Source: Gynuella sp.
GTDB taxonomy: Bacteria > Pseudomonadota > Gammaproteobacteria > Pseudomonadales > Natronospirillaceae
Reading direction: 5' to 3'
NCBI GenBank assembly: GCA_028282465.1
Contig: JANQHX010000063.1
Location: 40,644-104,643 of the forward strand
Length of the DNA: 64,000 nucleotides
Shown here: in pieces, positions 43,604 through 52,777 of the stretch
Numbering within the stretch: position 1 is the stretch's first letter
Layout: every line of letters starts with the position of its first letter
Program-made: the position numbers and the translations under genes
The notes under the pieces: model-generated
The model's input: the letters and a program-made list of their open reading frames with translations, nothing else
Database searches by the model: none
Told to the model about the DNA's origin: nothing

Positions 43604-44497
43604 ATGTCAGATTTTTGTTCGGGTGTCAGCATTGTAATTCCTACGAGAAATCGGTGGGATACATTAAAACAGGTTTTGCCATCATATTTAGATGATTCGA
43701 TAGAGTTCGAAATTATTCTGGTCGATGATTGTAGTGATACTTCACCGCCAGAGAGTTTGCTAAATTTTCCAGAAGTGATCTGCGTCAGGAATAGTGAGAG
43801 AAAGGGCGCGGTCCTTAGCAGGCTGATTGGAGCTCGACAAGCTAGGTTTAGTTATATTCTTTTTGGGGAAGATGATGCTTATTTGGGGCGTAGTTATGTG
43901 AAAACATTGCTTCAGTTTCTGAAGAGTCGTGATTCAATAGTTTCTGGTCAAATAGTGTATATGAAACCATCAGAGAATGTAAATGTGGCAATTAAGCGCT
44001 ACCAACATTTTAATCAGGTGCAGAGTTTAATTGATTCCAAAACCATGACTTTAAAGCATGGTTGTAGGTTGAGCGACACTATAAAGCAAACATTTACACA
44101 CGCATTGTTCATGGTTAAGACTGAATATTTATTGGAGGTATCTGAAGAAGCTATTAGTTACTTTGCCAATGGCACAGGTTATAGAGAAGAGACGGCCTTA
44201 CAGCTCGAAATTGCTAAGGAAAAAAAATTAGAAATAGTAGTAACACCGGAAGTTGTTTGCGCACATTTGAGCCGGAGAGATGTTCCTTTGGGGGGGCAGA
44301 GAAGAAGTATGTTTTTTCAGGCGTTTTATATGCTGAGAAATAATATTGTTTTTCTATATAAGTATAGGGGGCAGATTAACTTATATAGTCTGCTTTCGGT
44401 TGTAGGTATCACATTTAATTTATTAAATAAAGTATATGGCAAGCCATTACTAAGGAAGTTGAATGCATTTAAAGGCATTAATAATAACTCCAACTAA
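43604..44497 (+). CDS. Family 2 glycosyltransferase
   Basis: A 297-residue GT-A fold transferase: SIVIPTRNRWDTLKQVLPSY, the nucleotide-binding ILVDDCSD, and the metal-binding EDDAYLG motif. The C-terminus has amphipathic or hydrophobic helices (FYMLRNNIVFLYKY) likely to contact the membrane. It adds a sugar to the lipid-linked repeat unit; donor and linkage cannot be read. GAGGG precedes the ATG closely, and the next gene starts 35 bases before its end. Confidence 0.88.
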   Translation: MSDFCSGVSIVIPTRNRWDTLKQVLPSYLDDSIEFEIILVDDCSDTSPPESLLNFPEVICVRNSERKGAVLSRLIGARQARFSYILFGEDDAYLGRSYVKTLLQFLKSRDSIVSGQIVYMKPSENVNVAIKRYQHFNQVQSLIDSKTMTLKHGCRLSDTIKQTFTHALFMVKTEYLLEVSEEAISYFANGTGYREETALQLEIAKEKKLEIVVTPEVVCAHLSRRDVPLGGQRRSMFFQAFYMLRNNIVFLYKYRGQINLYSLLSVVGITFNLLNKVYGKPLLRKLNAFKGINNNSN

Positions 44498-45488
44498 AAA
44501 GTCTTTTGGAGGGGTAGAGACTGTGAATGGGAATTTGGAGGCTATCCTTTCAAATATGGGGTTTCATGTTGAATATCTAACTTTAGATGATTGTGGTTTC
44601 TTAGGCTCGCTTTTAGGGCGAGTTCTCGGTATGCCTATATTGATGTTGCTTAAATCATGGGGAAAGGTTAAGAAATATAACTTGGTTGTTGCGAATGGAG
44701 AGTACGCGTTTGGATTGACGGGCGGGAACATTGTTCAGGTTAACCATGGGTGCTACTCAGGCATTTTAAAGTCTACAAAAACAACAATTAGTTTCTTGAA
44801 CCATTTTTCATTATGGAGAATGGCCAAGTTTCAAAACTTGGGATCCAGAAATGTTTTTTCAGTCGCCGTTTCTGACGATTGCAAGGAAATAATGGTATCG
44901 CATGGTGCAAGTGTTGATTGTGTTGTTAATAATGGTATTGATTTAGATTTATTTCATTCACATGATGCAGCTATTGAACGCGATATTGAATTTATAACTA
45001 TAGCCAATTGGTCCGATAAATATCGTAAGGGTTTGGACTTGCTTGAGGGTCTTGCTGTTAAAGGAATGAAGATTTCATGCATAGGTGATCCAGATGAGAA
45101 TAATAGGCGTTCAAATCTTACCTATTTAGGTAGGAAAACTCAAAAGGAAGTGGTGGGGCTTTTAGCGCGTAGCAAATTTTTTATTTTATTGTCTCGTTAT
45201 GAAGGGCTGCAGCTTTCTCCAATGGAGGCAATGGCATGTGGTGCTGTTCCTATAATTAGTGATACGGGGCTGGGGAGAGATATTTGTAGTGAAGAGAATG
45301 TATTGGTTATCCCTCGAGGCTTGAGCTTGGATGAAATTGAAGGTCAGATTGAAAAATTTGTCCGTATCTATAAACCATTTGCTAATGATCGTCTTATAAG
45401 AAAATATGGTTATGATGAATTTAGAAAAAAATGGGAAGGCGTCTTTAAACGAGTTGCCTTTCGTGACTGTGGTAATTCCAACCTATAA
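44463..45488 (+). CDS. Family 4 glycosyltransferase
   Basis: A 341-residue GT-B fold enzyme: N-terminal TPTKKSFGGVETVNGNLEAI acceptor loop, central VVNNGIDLDLFHS and C-terminal donor-binding LLSRYEGLQLSPMEAMACGA with the E-x7-E motif. Retaining transferase acting on the growing lipid-linked oligosaccharide. It overlaps the upstream and downstream genes (35 and about 83 bases), typical of this compact operon. Confidence 0.88.
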   Translation: MHLKALIITPTKKSFGGVETVNGNLEAILSNMGFHVEYLTLDDCGFLGSLLGRVLGMPILMLLKSWGKVKKYNLVVANGEYAFGLTGGNIVQVNHGCYSGILKSTKTTISFLNHFSLWRMAKFQNLGSRNVFSVAVSDDCKEIMVSHGASVDCVVNNGIDLDLFHSHDAAIERDIEFITIANWSDKYRKGLDLLEGLAVKGMKISCIGDPDENNRRSNLTYLGRKTQKEVVGLLARSKFFILLSRYEGLQLSPMEAMACGAVPIISDTGLGRDICSEENVLVIPRGLSLDEIEGQIEKFVRIYKPFANDRLIRKYGYDEFRKKWEGVFKRVAFRDCGNSNL

Positions 45489-46218
45489 TAGAAATGAATA
45501 CTGTAAGGAGTTGCTGAAAAGTATTGTTGGGCAATCATATTCAAGGTTCGAGATTATTGTAATAGATGATAGTGGTGCTAAAAATCCAGAACTAGAAGCG
45601 TATATTGATGCAAACCTTAAATCCTTTGATGTGCAATATGTGAATAACGAAAGAAACTGTGGGGTTCAGCACTGTAGGAATCTTGGCCTCAGTTTTAGCA
45701 AATATGACTATATCTGTTTTGTGGATGATGATGATGTTTGGGAGCCTTATAAATTGGAAGCTCAGATTCAATCCATGAATGGCAGTGATTTCTCGTTGTG
45801 TTATTCCGATGCTTATATCATAGATGATAATGGAAAGGTATTAGAAGAATGGGTTGCAGAGGAGCCAGAGAGGGCTGTAATTGGGATATTGCGAGAATGT
45901 TTTATACCTTCTCCTTCTATTATGTTGAAAAAAAGCATACTAATAGATGTTGGTGGTTTTGATGGAAAGTTTCCGTCATGCCAAGATTGGGATGCATGGA
46001 CTCGGGTGATCTTGTCAAATCCTAAAATTGTTAAAGTTTCCCAGCCATTGGTTCGATACCGCAAACACCAAGGTGAGGCGATTGGAACGTCAAAAAATGC
46101 CCAGATGGGTTATAAGATCTATTCTAGGAAATATTTGCTGTTAGCGATTAAAAATTTTAATGCTCTTAATGTCTTGATTCATGTAAGGCGGGCGCTTTTT
46201 GGAATAAATATGAAATAG
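45406..46218 (+). CDS. Family 2 glycosyltransferase
   Basis: A 270-residue GT-A enzyme with VTVVIPTYNRNEYCKELLKS, EIIVIDDSG, the FVDDDDVWEPYKL metal-binding motif and QDWDAWTRV near the catalytic base. The start is uncertain: ATG at 45406 gives an 83-base overlap with the previous gene, while the conserved domain begins about 18 residues in, so a TTG at 45454 is possible. The sugar donor is unknown. Confidence 0.87.
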   Translation: MVMMNLEKNGKASLNELPFVTVVIPTYNRNEYCKELLKSIVGQSYSRFEIIVIDDSGAKNPELEAYIDANLKSFDVQYVNNERNCGVQHCRNLGLSFSKYDYICFVDDDDVWEPYKLEAQIQSMNGSDFSLCYSDAYIIDDNGKVLEEWVAEEPERAVIGILRECFIPSPSIMLKKSILIDVGGFDGKFPSCQDWDAWTRVILSNPKIVKVSQPLVRYRKHQGEAIGTSKNAQMGYKIYSRKYLLLAIKNFNALNVLIHVRRALFGINMK

Positions 46219-46220
46219 TT

Positions 46221-47366
46221 ATGCGTATTCTCTTTGTTTTGTCCTTCCTGTTGCCATACCCGGTACAGGTCTTTTCTCGAGGTGAGGTATCGGGGGTATT
46301 TACTTTATTGTTTTCTTTGAGTTTGTTTGTCTGCTTTAGTAAATTGCTATGGGAGGGGCGATTTAAGAAGGCTGATGTAATTGAATCATCCATACTGTTT
46401 ATTATTCTTTGTCTGGTTGTTTCATATGTATTTGCATTTGTGTACTACGGAGGTTCTTATTTATATCAGGCTGCATCTAAATCGTTAGTTTTTTATTTTT
46501 CTTTAGCTTTGTTGGTATTTGGTAAAGGAGAATTTCATCGATGTGTAAATAGTTTATGGGTTGTTTTACCGTCAGTGGTATTTTTTCTTGCAATTCTTTG
46601 TAATTCGTTAGGCTTTATTCCTAATGGTGCCATAATTCACGATAAGCACTATTATTTTGGTTTGATTCGTGCTGGAGCAGGGTATGTTGACCCAAATGTT
46701 ATAGGTCTGATGTTTATGCAGGTAATCAGTTTTATGTTATTTGAACTGATTCAAAGAGAGAGAATTTATTTTAGGTTGGTAATAACTGTAGCAATCATCG
46801 GAGTGTCTGTGTTGACATTCTCCAGAACTGTCCAAATTTTCTCATTGATATATATCGCATTTATTTATTATAGGGTGGGTTATTTAAAGTATATTTTCAA
46901 GAACGTTAAAGCGGTATCACTGATACTGGTGGTTACATTATTTCTAGCTATATATTTAGGGGATCTGGTGATGTCCAGATATGCGAGTGCTGAGGGGCTT
47001 AGCTCATTAGTGGACCGTGCGAGGCAGTACCAATTGTTCCTGGGAATGCTTTTGGATATGAGTGTTGAAGAGATGTTCTTTGGATTTGGTGCTCAAGATT
47101 TATTTAAAGAGCAAGCAGGCGTTCATTTACATTCAGCCCTTGGCGCGATTATTCTTGATGTAGGGGTTGTCATTGGAGGAGCAGTGTCTCTAGGGTTGTT
47201 TTCTCTGTGTATGTCAATTAGAACTATATTCGGTAAAATCATGGCATTTACTTCGTGTGCTGCAAATCTTATTTTGCCTTTCATACCGGAATTGTTCTTT
47301 GTAACAGTAATGTTTTTATTGGTTTTGCGGTGGAGCTACTTTTCTGTGAGTTTAAATAGAGGTTGA
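46221..47366 (+). CDS. Wzy-like O-antigen/EPS polymerase
   Basis: A 381-residue membrane protein of about ten hydrophobic helices with one larger loop after the middle, the topology of O-antigen polymerases. Helpful marks are GAGYVDPNVIGLMFMQ and FGAQDLFKEQAGVHLHSALG, the latter resembling the periplasmic H-x-HS motif of Wzy/WaaL proteins. It would link repeat units in the periplasm. Sequence divergence is normal for this family, so the assignment rests on topology and context. Confidence 0.8.
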   Translation: MRILFVLSFLLPYPVQVFSRGEVSGVFTLLFSLSLFVCFSKLLWEGRFKKADVIESSILFIILCLVVSYVFAFVYYGGSYLYQAASKSLVFYFSLALLVFGKGEFHRCVNSLWVVLPSVVFFLAILCNSLGFIPNGAIIHDKHYYFGLIRAGAGYVDPNVIGLMFMQVISFMLFELIQRERIYFRLVITVAIIGVSVLTFSRTVQIFSLIYIAFIYYRVGYLKYIFKNVKAVSLILVVTLFLAIYLGDLVMSRYASAEGLSSLVDRARQYQLFLGMLLDMSVEEMFFGFGAQDLFKEQAGVHLHSALGAIILDVGVVIGGAVSLGLFSLCMSIRTIFGKIMAFTSCAANLILPFIPELFFVTVMFLLVLRWSYFSVSLNRG

Positions 47367-47370
47367 TGAT

Positions 47371-48099
47371 GTGGGTTTGCATGATATTTATGAGCTAACA
47401 AGACGGATTTTTGGGGTTGAATTTAGATTAAGCATTGAAGTGGGAATTCTTGACAGTTTTTTCTCCTCGACTCACCCTGCTAGGGGGAGTGGTAAGATAT
47501 ATGGTCAGCATGACTCAGCTGAAGGGAGAGAGTTGGTAGTTAAATATCCTAATACTTCTTTAACTGTTACAGATAAATTTAAAAGTAATAAAAGGGAAAC
47601 AAAATTTAAGATAGATAGTGATGGGCTATATATGGATATGGTTCAGCGATGGGTGGTTAGAAAAGAGGATGTTTGTTGTTGGGATGTTGGGGGAGAAAGA
47701 ATCTATCATAGGCGAAAGAACTTTTATTATCAGTTCGCTTGTTCAAGTCTGACTATGGTAGGTAAAGATGGCTGCATAAGATTTGAACCACTAGTAACTA
47801 TAAATAGTACTAAATTGAGTCCTTTAATTTATGTTAGAGATGAGCCTGATTGTTGGATATTCCATGTTAGGCTACTTTCTGAGGAGCCAGATGTCATTAC
47901 GGTCAAAGGTTGTAGCAAGTTTTATTCTAAAGTTTTTCCTAAGTTTATTCGGCAATTTCTTAAAAGGTATGGCTTGGATAAGAGGTTGTTGTATGTCCGC
48001 GAGCGAATTAGTCAAAGAATACCATTTCAAGCACAGGGGGCAAACTATTTGAGTAAAGGCGATACAGTAGCAATCGTTACAGAGATGAAAGATGACTGA
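47371..48099 (+). CDS. Unrecognised beta-rich protein in the polysaccharide operon
   Basis: I do not recognise this 242-residue protein. It has no signal peptide or membrane helix. The sequence is rich in predicted strands (VVKYPNTSLTVTDKFKS, MVQRWVVRKEDVCCWDVGGE, NFYYQFACSSLTMVGKDGC), has several cysteines and ends basic. The GTG start has GAGG eight bases upstream, four bases after the wzy stop. Its end overlaps the next gene by 8 bases. Position suggests a role in making or modifying the glycan; a heparinase-type beta domain is conceivable but unproven. Confidence 0.7.
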   Translation: MGLHDIYELTRRIFGVEFRLSIEVGILDSFFSSTHPARGSGKIYGQHDSAEGRELVVKYPNTSLTVTDKFKSNKRETKFKIDSDGLYMDMVQRWVVRKEDVCCWDVGGERIYHRRKNFYYQFACSSLTMVGKDGCIRFEPLVTINSTKLSPLIYVRDEPDCWIFHVRLLSEEPDVITVKGCSKFYSKVFPKFIRQFLKRYGLDKRLLYVRERISQRIPFQAQGANYLSKGDTVAIVTEMKDD

Positions 48100-49294
48100 G
48101 AGTTGGACGGGTTTTTATGGGCCGTCGTTAAATATCATTAGCAATGGATTAGTAGCAAATGAGCCCATAGATTGGGATGGAGTCAATGAATGTCTGGCGC
48201 GTAATCCCCAGAATGAAAGTCATGTTGAGTTTGTTCTTACTGCAGTGTTCGCACTGAAGAAATACCTTGGAGTGGAAGGTGCGGATCTTTGTGTTTTAAA
48301 GCGGTTTCTGAGAAAAAAGTATACATCCAATAATTGGCGGTTGATGGGGGAAGTGATTGAAAGTGGGGGGGGGTTAACTAAAAAGGTTGTTTTAAATTTC
48401 CTCAGTATAAATCAAAAGCCTGACGGGTTTTTAGTTGATATCAAAGGAGATGCTTCCACTCAGTATCACAGCTACTTGCTTTTATTGTTAATACTGTTTG
48501 CGCCGAATGATGTTGCTATTGAAAAAAGAATTCGAATTGCATTTTTATATGTTGAAAAATTAATGGATTCTGAGGAGCCCTTTTCTAGAGGGCGGGGGAG
48601 TCTGCAAGCATTTGGCTATATTTCATTTTATGTTGCCGGAATGATTGCAATTAAAAAAAGAGTGATTAAATCCGGTGAAATTAAAAATGTAATGTCCTAT
48701 ATTTCCCGTCTTTTGGGAGGATATAAATATAGATCTCCGTTTATCCATAATGTTGGTTTTTATTCTGATTTTTCAGGGGAGATGTTACATGGGTATAATA
48801 CTAAAGATGACTATCCTGCTTTCGTAAGGTTCTGGACGGTATTTTTAGATTGTATTGGCGGGTCAATGTCTTGTTTTGAAAATGAATCAGAGGGTCGCTT
48901 TATTCAAAGTGCCGGTAATGGGTGGCGGCTGTTTGATATTTCTCGTAGTAGCATTGTTGAATTTGAAGATGTTTCGTGGAAGCCAAGGCTTAGGTCGAAA
49001 TTATTATTTTGGCTCAGAGGACCGAAATTTACATGTCGTAAGTTGGCTGGTGGCGATGGTCTATTAGTTGATGGGTTTAGCAGTTTATCCTTTTATTCGG
49101 GATTCACAGAGCTGTTCTTTGAAGTCAAAGGCTACTATAAAACATTCTATTTAAGTATTTACGGAGTTGATAGATTGCCAAAAATTGATATAGAAGGAAG
49201 TGTAATTTCTGAGTCAACATCGAACGAAGAGGATGGAGTGTTTAGATATAAATTTCATATTTCAAGAAGAGGTGTTGTGAGGGTTGTTATTTAA
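48092..49294 (+). CDS. Unrecognised helical/beta two-part protein in the polysaccharide operon
   Basis: A 400-residue protein I cannot place. Roughly the first 250 residues are helical (SHVEFVLTAVFALKKYLGVE; HSYLLLLLILFAPND; FGYISFYVAGMIAIKKRV) with GYKYRSPFIHNVGFYSDFSG and a GEMLHGYNTKDD loop. The last 120 residues are strand-rich (GLLVDGFSSLSFYSGFTELF). An alpha-toroid followed by a beta domain is the layout of some polysaccharide lyases, but no catalytic signature is certain and no export signal is present. It is tightly coupled to the preceding gene. Confidence 0.7.
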   Translation: MTESWTGFYGPSLNIISNGLVANEPIDWDGVNECLARNPQNESHVEFVLTAVFALKKYLGVEGADLCVLKRFLRKKYTSNNWRLMGEVIESGGGLTKKVVLNFLSINQKPDGFLVDIKGDASTQYHSYLLLLLILFAPNDVAIEKRIRIAFLYVEKLMDSEEPFSRGRGSLQAFGYISFYVAGMIAIKKRVIKSGEIKNVMSYISRLLGGYKYRSPFIHNVGFYSDFSGEMLHGYNTKDDYPAFVRFWTVFLDCIGGSMSCFENESEGRFIQSAGNGWRLFDISRSSIVEFEDVSWKPRLRSKLLFWLRGPKFTCRKLAGGDGLLVDGFSSLSFYSGFTELFFEVKGYYKTFYLSIYGVDRLPKIDIEGSVISESTSNEEDGVFRYKFHISRRGVVRVVI

Positions 49295-50467
49295 ATGAAT
49301 GAGAAAACTCTATTTATTACACCAAAGTTTCCATCCGCTAATATGAGTGGGGGGTTGATTAAGACAAAGCGACTAATAGAAAAACTTTCTATGGAGTCAA
49401 AATTGACAGTGTTATGTTTATACGATGAGGGAGGAGAGACTCAATTTGGACAGGGTGAAATAAGAAAAATCATTGTAACTAACAGGTCTGGGCCAAGGTC
49501 TATTAGTTTTCTAAGTTTTTTAGAGTCAATATTAAAAAGGAGGCCATTGGCAATTCAACGTAACTACTTTCCTCAGCTTGTTAATAAAGTTGCGGATATT
49601 TATAAAGAATATGATCACATTATTCTTGATCATCATCTGTTGGGTTACTCTATACCTGACTATTCAAAATTCTATTACCATTCACACAACGCAGAATTTA
49701 AAATCCTAGAAACCTATATTAGTCAGTGTTTAAGTTTTAATCTGTTAAAGAAGACTGTTGCTTATTTTGAGAGATATCGATTATTTGCTTATGAGGAGAG
49801 GTTAATTAATAGGGCTTATAAGGTATTTGCGGCGCCACCTGACATTGAAGTTTTTAAAAACTCAGGGATGGATGGGCGTTTTGTTGAAACTTACCATTTA
49901 GGTGATCCGGTCGAGCTCGATAGAGATTTGTTATTTAATCAACGGAACCCGAATATTGTTGTTTTAGGCTCCTGTAGTTGGTTTCCAAATTTAGATGGTT
50001 TGGAGTGGTTTGTTAGTGATGTTTGGCCAAGGGTTAGAAGGTCGGTTCCTGCTAGTACGCTGTTGATTGTGGGGCAGCAGCCTTCATCAATAGTAGCAAG
50101 ATTTTCTGGTATCGAAGGTGTTGAGCTGCTTGGCTATGTGGACTCACTAGAATCAATATTTAGCGAATCCCGAGCAGGGATTGTACCAATAAGAATCGGT
50201 GCGGGAATGAAGGTGAAGTTGTTTACTTATGCGGGTGCAAGGTTACCAATTGTCTCAACTGAGCATGGAGTTGAGGGGGTTAGCAAGGAAATTGTTGATC
50301 AGATGGCTGTGACGGATGATGCGAAAACCTTCGCGGAGTATTTAATTCGTATTTTAGGTGATGGCCAATTTTGGAATGAGTTAAGGTGTGTTTCTCAGAA
50401 GATATCTGAAAAATATACTTGGGAAAAAGTTTTAGCTAAATTTTGGAATGAGATAAGTGAGAATTAA
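49295..50467 (+). CDS. Family 4 glycosyltransferase
   Basis: A 390-residue GT-B fold transferase: LFITPKFPSANMSGGLIKTK at the N-terminus, VVLGSCSWFPNLDGLEWFVS at the start of the donor domain, and GIVPIRIGAGMKVKLFTYAG replacing the usual E-x7-E region, a pattern seen in the GT4 subgroup of polysaccharide loci. It begins directly after the upstream stop, with GAGGG somewhat distant. Substrates are unknown. Confidence 0.87.
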   Translation: MNEKTLFITPKFPSANMSGGLIKTKRLIEKLSMESKLTVLCLYDEGGETQFGQGEIRKIIVTNRSGPRSISFLSFLESILKRRPLAIQRNYFPQLVNKVADIYKEYDHIILDHHLLGYSIPDYSKFYYHSHNAEFKILETYISQCLSFNLLKKTVAYFERYRLFAYEERLINRAYKVFAAPPDIEVFKNSGMDGRFVETYHLGDPVELDRDLLFNQRNPNIVVLGSCSWFPNLDGLEWFVSDVWPRVRRSVPASTLLIVGQQPSSIVARFSGIEGVELLGYVDSLESIFSESRAGIVPIRIGAGMKVKLFTYAGARLPIVSTEHGVEGVSKEIVDQMAVTDDAKTFAEYLIRILGDGQFWNELRCVSQKISEKYTWEKVLAKFWNEISEN

Positions 50468-51146
50468 TTTAAATAGTTTGAATTATAACATCGAAAGCTT
50501 GAATTTTTTTGATTCAGATGAAGTGTGTCCTGAAGTAAAGATGGTTTTTACAATCAATTCAGAGTTTGTATTAAAATCTGAATGTGATAGTGCATTTTAT
50601 TCTACTTTAAAGGAAGGGAACTGTAGTGTAGATGGAAGAGTCCTACAATGGATCTTGTATTTAAATACGGGTGTTAAGTTTAATCAGGTTAGTGGTTCTG
50701 AAATATTGCCGTATTTAGAGAAAAAGAATGGAATCGGAAAGAGGGTGTATTTACTAGGGGGGGATTCAAAGGCGAATGATATCGCTAGGCTTAAGCTCAA
50801 AAAATCGAATTATTCTGTAGCATCATTTTCAGGGAATGTATCGAAAAGTGAGAGTGAAATAGTATCGTCTATAACTGACTTTCGTCCAGACTATCTTTTT
50901 GTGGCACTTGGTGCTGTAAAGCAAGAGCTTTTTATTAGTGAAAACAAGAAATATTTTGATGGTAATGTTGGGTATGCCATAGGTTGTGGTGGCTCAATTG
51001 ATATGTTTGGTGGTAAGTATAAGAGGGCTCCTCGATTATGGCAGGTGATGGGTTTGGAGTCGTTTTACCGTTTGTTTCAGCAGCCAAGTTTAGTAAGGGT
51101 TATGAGAATATTTTACAGTATGCGTATTTTTAAATATGTTTTTTAA
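50457..51146 (+). CDS. WecG/TagA/CpsF family glycosyltransferase
   Basis: A 229-residue GT26 enzyme. The RVYLLGGDSKANDIARLKLK loop, FRPDYLFVALGAVKQELFI and AIGCGGSIDMFGGKYKRAPR are the family's signatures. Relatives add N-acetylmannosamine(uronate) or a similar sugar to lipid-linked GlcNAc, which fits the WecA initiator in this locus. The GTG start overlaps the previous gene by 11 bases. The C-terminal basic helix (RVMRIFYSMRIFKYVF) probably binds the membrane. Confidence 0.88.
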   Translation: MRINLNSLNYNIESLNFFDSDEVCPEVKMVFTINSEFVLKSECDSAFYSTLKEGNCSVDGRVLQWILYLNTGVKFNQVSGSEILPYLEKKNGIGKRVYLLGGDSKANDIARLKLKKSNYSVASFSGNVSKSESEIVSSITDFRPDYLFVALGAVKQELFISENKKYFDGNVGYAIGCGGSIDMFGGKYKRAPRLWQVMGLESFYRLFQQPSLVRVMRIFYSMRIFKYVF

Positions 51147-52287
51147 TAAGGGGCTTTTAAATCGAAAAACATTGAGGTACCTAGACACAGTAGTACCAAG
51201 GTTGCACTCATTGCTTCTAATAACTTTTTCGGGATTCCGTTTTGGGTTAGAGGAGGTTGGTCGAGTGGGATGGTCATTAACAGTTATTGGGTTGGCGTAC
51301 TCTATCGTACCTGATAATTCAAGTTTTTATTTCGTATCCAGGAAAATAACTAAAAGACTTGATAGTGTTATACTTTCTTTTCTATGCGTAAAGGCTCTAG
51401 TGATTACTTTTATTTTGTTTATATACTTTGCTTTTATAGGCGACTGGTTGCTTGGTCTGGTAACGCTCTTGGTAGGATGTGTAGAATTCCTTTATGGTGT
51501 CGTAAGTACTAGAAACTATTCTATGAATTCTATGTCAAAACAATTTATTGTTTCTTGTTTTGGAAGGCTTGTTGGTATTGTTCTGTGTTTAATCTATGCT
51601 CAATTTCTAAATAGTAGAATTGATATTTTCTACTTTGTATCCTACCTTTTCGTTTTTATTAGCCTATTTTATTATTTTAGACCATGGACGCACATTTCTT
51701 TTAGGGTTGCTTTAAGACAAATAAGGGATTTTTCATTTAGCAGTCAGTTTTCATCATTTTCAACTAATTTGCTCTTAAGCCTTCCATTGGTACTTTCTCC
51801 TTATTTTTCACAGTCGCCTGGATTTAGTGGGCTTATAGTTTTAGTTAATAGGTACTTGGGTTTCTTTTTACAGCCTATTCAAATAATTCAGTCTTTTGCG
51901 ATTAGGGAGTTCGTCGAAAAGAAAGTGGCGAGTGCAGTATATGAATATATATTCTTTGCTTTCTTTTGTATCACGATTTTTGTATTTCTATTTGTGTATT
52001 GTGTGTATGATTCGCCAAACCTTTGGTATGTATTGATTGCCTATTTGCCCTTGGCTATTTCATTTCTATTTAGGGGGAAATTGATTATTCTGGTAGCAAA
52101 TAAAAAAACGAACGGATTGCTTTTTTATAACATTTCTTCACTATTGATATCTATTGTTGGTGTAGTGTTGTTTTCAAATATCCAGGGTGAGTATTGGGTG
52201 TTGGGTAGTGGTATTGGGTGGTTTGTACTGATCTATGGTTGGCTCGTGTCATCGCGTCCTCTTATTAAGCATCAGGGTAGAAGTTAG
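51136..52287 (+). CDS. Wzx-like polysaccharide flippase
   Basis: A 383-residue, almost entirely hydrophobic protein with about ten helices, Phe/Tyr/Leu-rich, of the MOP (Wzx) type expected in this position. It would flip the undecaprenyl-linked repeat to the periplasm. It is somewhat shorter than the usual ~410-450 residues. Its start overlaps the previous gene by 11 bases, and its end abuts an insertion-sequence remnant, so a trimmed C-terminus cannot be excluded. Confidence 0.75.
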   Translation: MFFNKGLLNRKTLRYLDTVVPRLHSLLLITFSGFRFGLEEVGRVGWSLTVIGLAYSIVPDNSSFYFVSRKITKRLDSVILSFLCVKALVITFILFIYFAFIGDWLLGLVTLLVGCVEFLYGVVSTRNYSMNSMSKQFIVSCFGRLVGIVLCLIYAQFLNSRIDIFYFVSYLFVFISLFYYFRPWTHISFRVALRQIRDFSFSSQFSSFSTNLLLSLPLVLSPYFSQSPGFSGLIVLVNRYLGFFLQPIQIIQSFAIREFVEKKVASAVYEYIFFAFFCITIFVFLFVYCVYDSPNLWYVLIAYLPLAISFLFRGKLIILVANKKTNGLLFYNISSLLISIVGVVLFSNIQGEYWVLGSGIGWFVLIYGWLVSSRPLIKHQGRS

Positions 52288-52380
52288 AGCTTTGATGTTT
52301 TCGTCGATTTTCAATAGCCCAAAGAGACTTTCGGCTCTTGCATTGTCGTAACAACGTAAGCGCTCAACCAGTCCTACTCT
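52288..52380 (-). mobile_element. IS3-family transposase (OrfB) remnant
   Basis: Read leftward, about 31 codons translate to VERLRCYDNARAESLFGLLK and onward, the conserved region around the catalytic glutamate of IS3-family OrfB (CYDNAxAES). Both ends of the element are missing and the fragment is fused directly to the IS5-type fragment on its right. Confidence 0.8.
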
Positions 52381-52662
52381 AGCAGACAAAGGTTATCGCG
52401 GTCATGAGAAACGGGAAGCAACAGAAATGGTGATGCCTCATTTAAAGAATAAGACAGCAGCAAAGAAACGAAAGATGAAACGGCGCAATGCGATTGAAGC
52501 GGTGATCGGTCATATGAAAACCGAGCATGGATTGAGGAAGAATAAGCTTAGGGGCAAGCAGGTGATGCACTGAATGCAGCATTCAGTGCTTTAGGCTACA
52601 ACGTCAAACAGTTACTGAGCTTTATGAAAAGGAATATTGAGGTAGACCAGTACTGTTATTAA
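52381..52662 (+). mobile_element. IS5-family transposase remnant (frameshifted)
   Basis: Rightward fragment of a DDE transposase C-terminus: ADKGYRGHEKRE, then RRNAIEAVIGHMKTEHGLRK, then after a one-base deletion near 52560 the other frame continues GDALNAAFSALGYNVKQLLS to a stop. These match the DKGYRG and IExxIGHMK motifs of IS5-type elements. The N-terminal two-thirds are absent, so it is not mobile. Confidence 0.85.
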
Positions 52663-52777
52663 AAAAATGGGGTTTTTCAGTGCCGACTAGCTATGCTGAG
52701 AGCATCGCATGAGTAGCCAAGTACAGCGGAATGGATGGTAGTCATTGTTATAAAAAGGGAAAAACAATTTGTAACGC
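52663..52777. other. Spacer between IS remnants and wecA
   Basis: About 115 bases with no gene. It begins with GGGGTTTTTCAGTGCCGACT, which could be an outer end of the IS5-type element, but no matching inverted repeat is visible on the other side. Confidence 0.35.
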
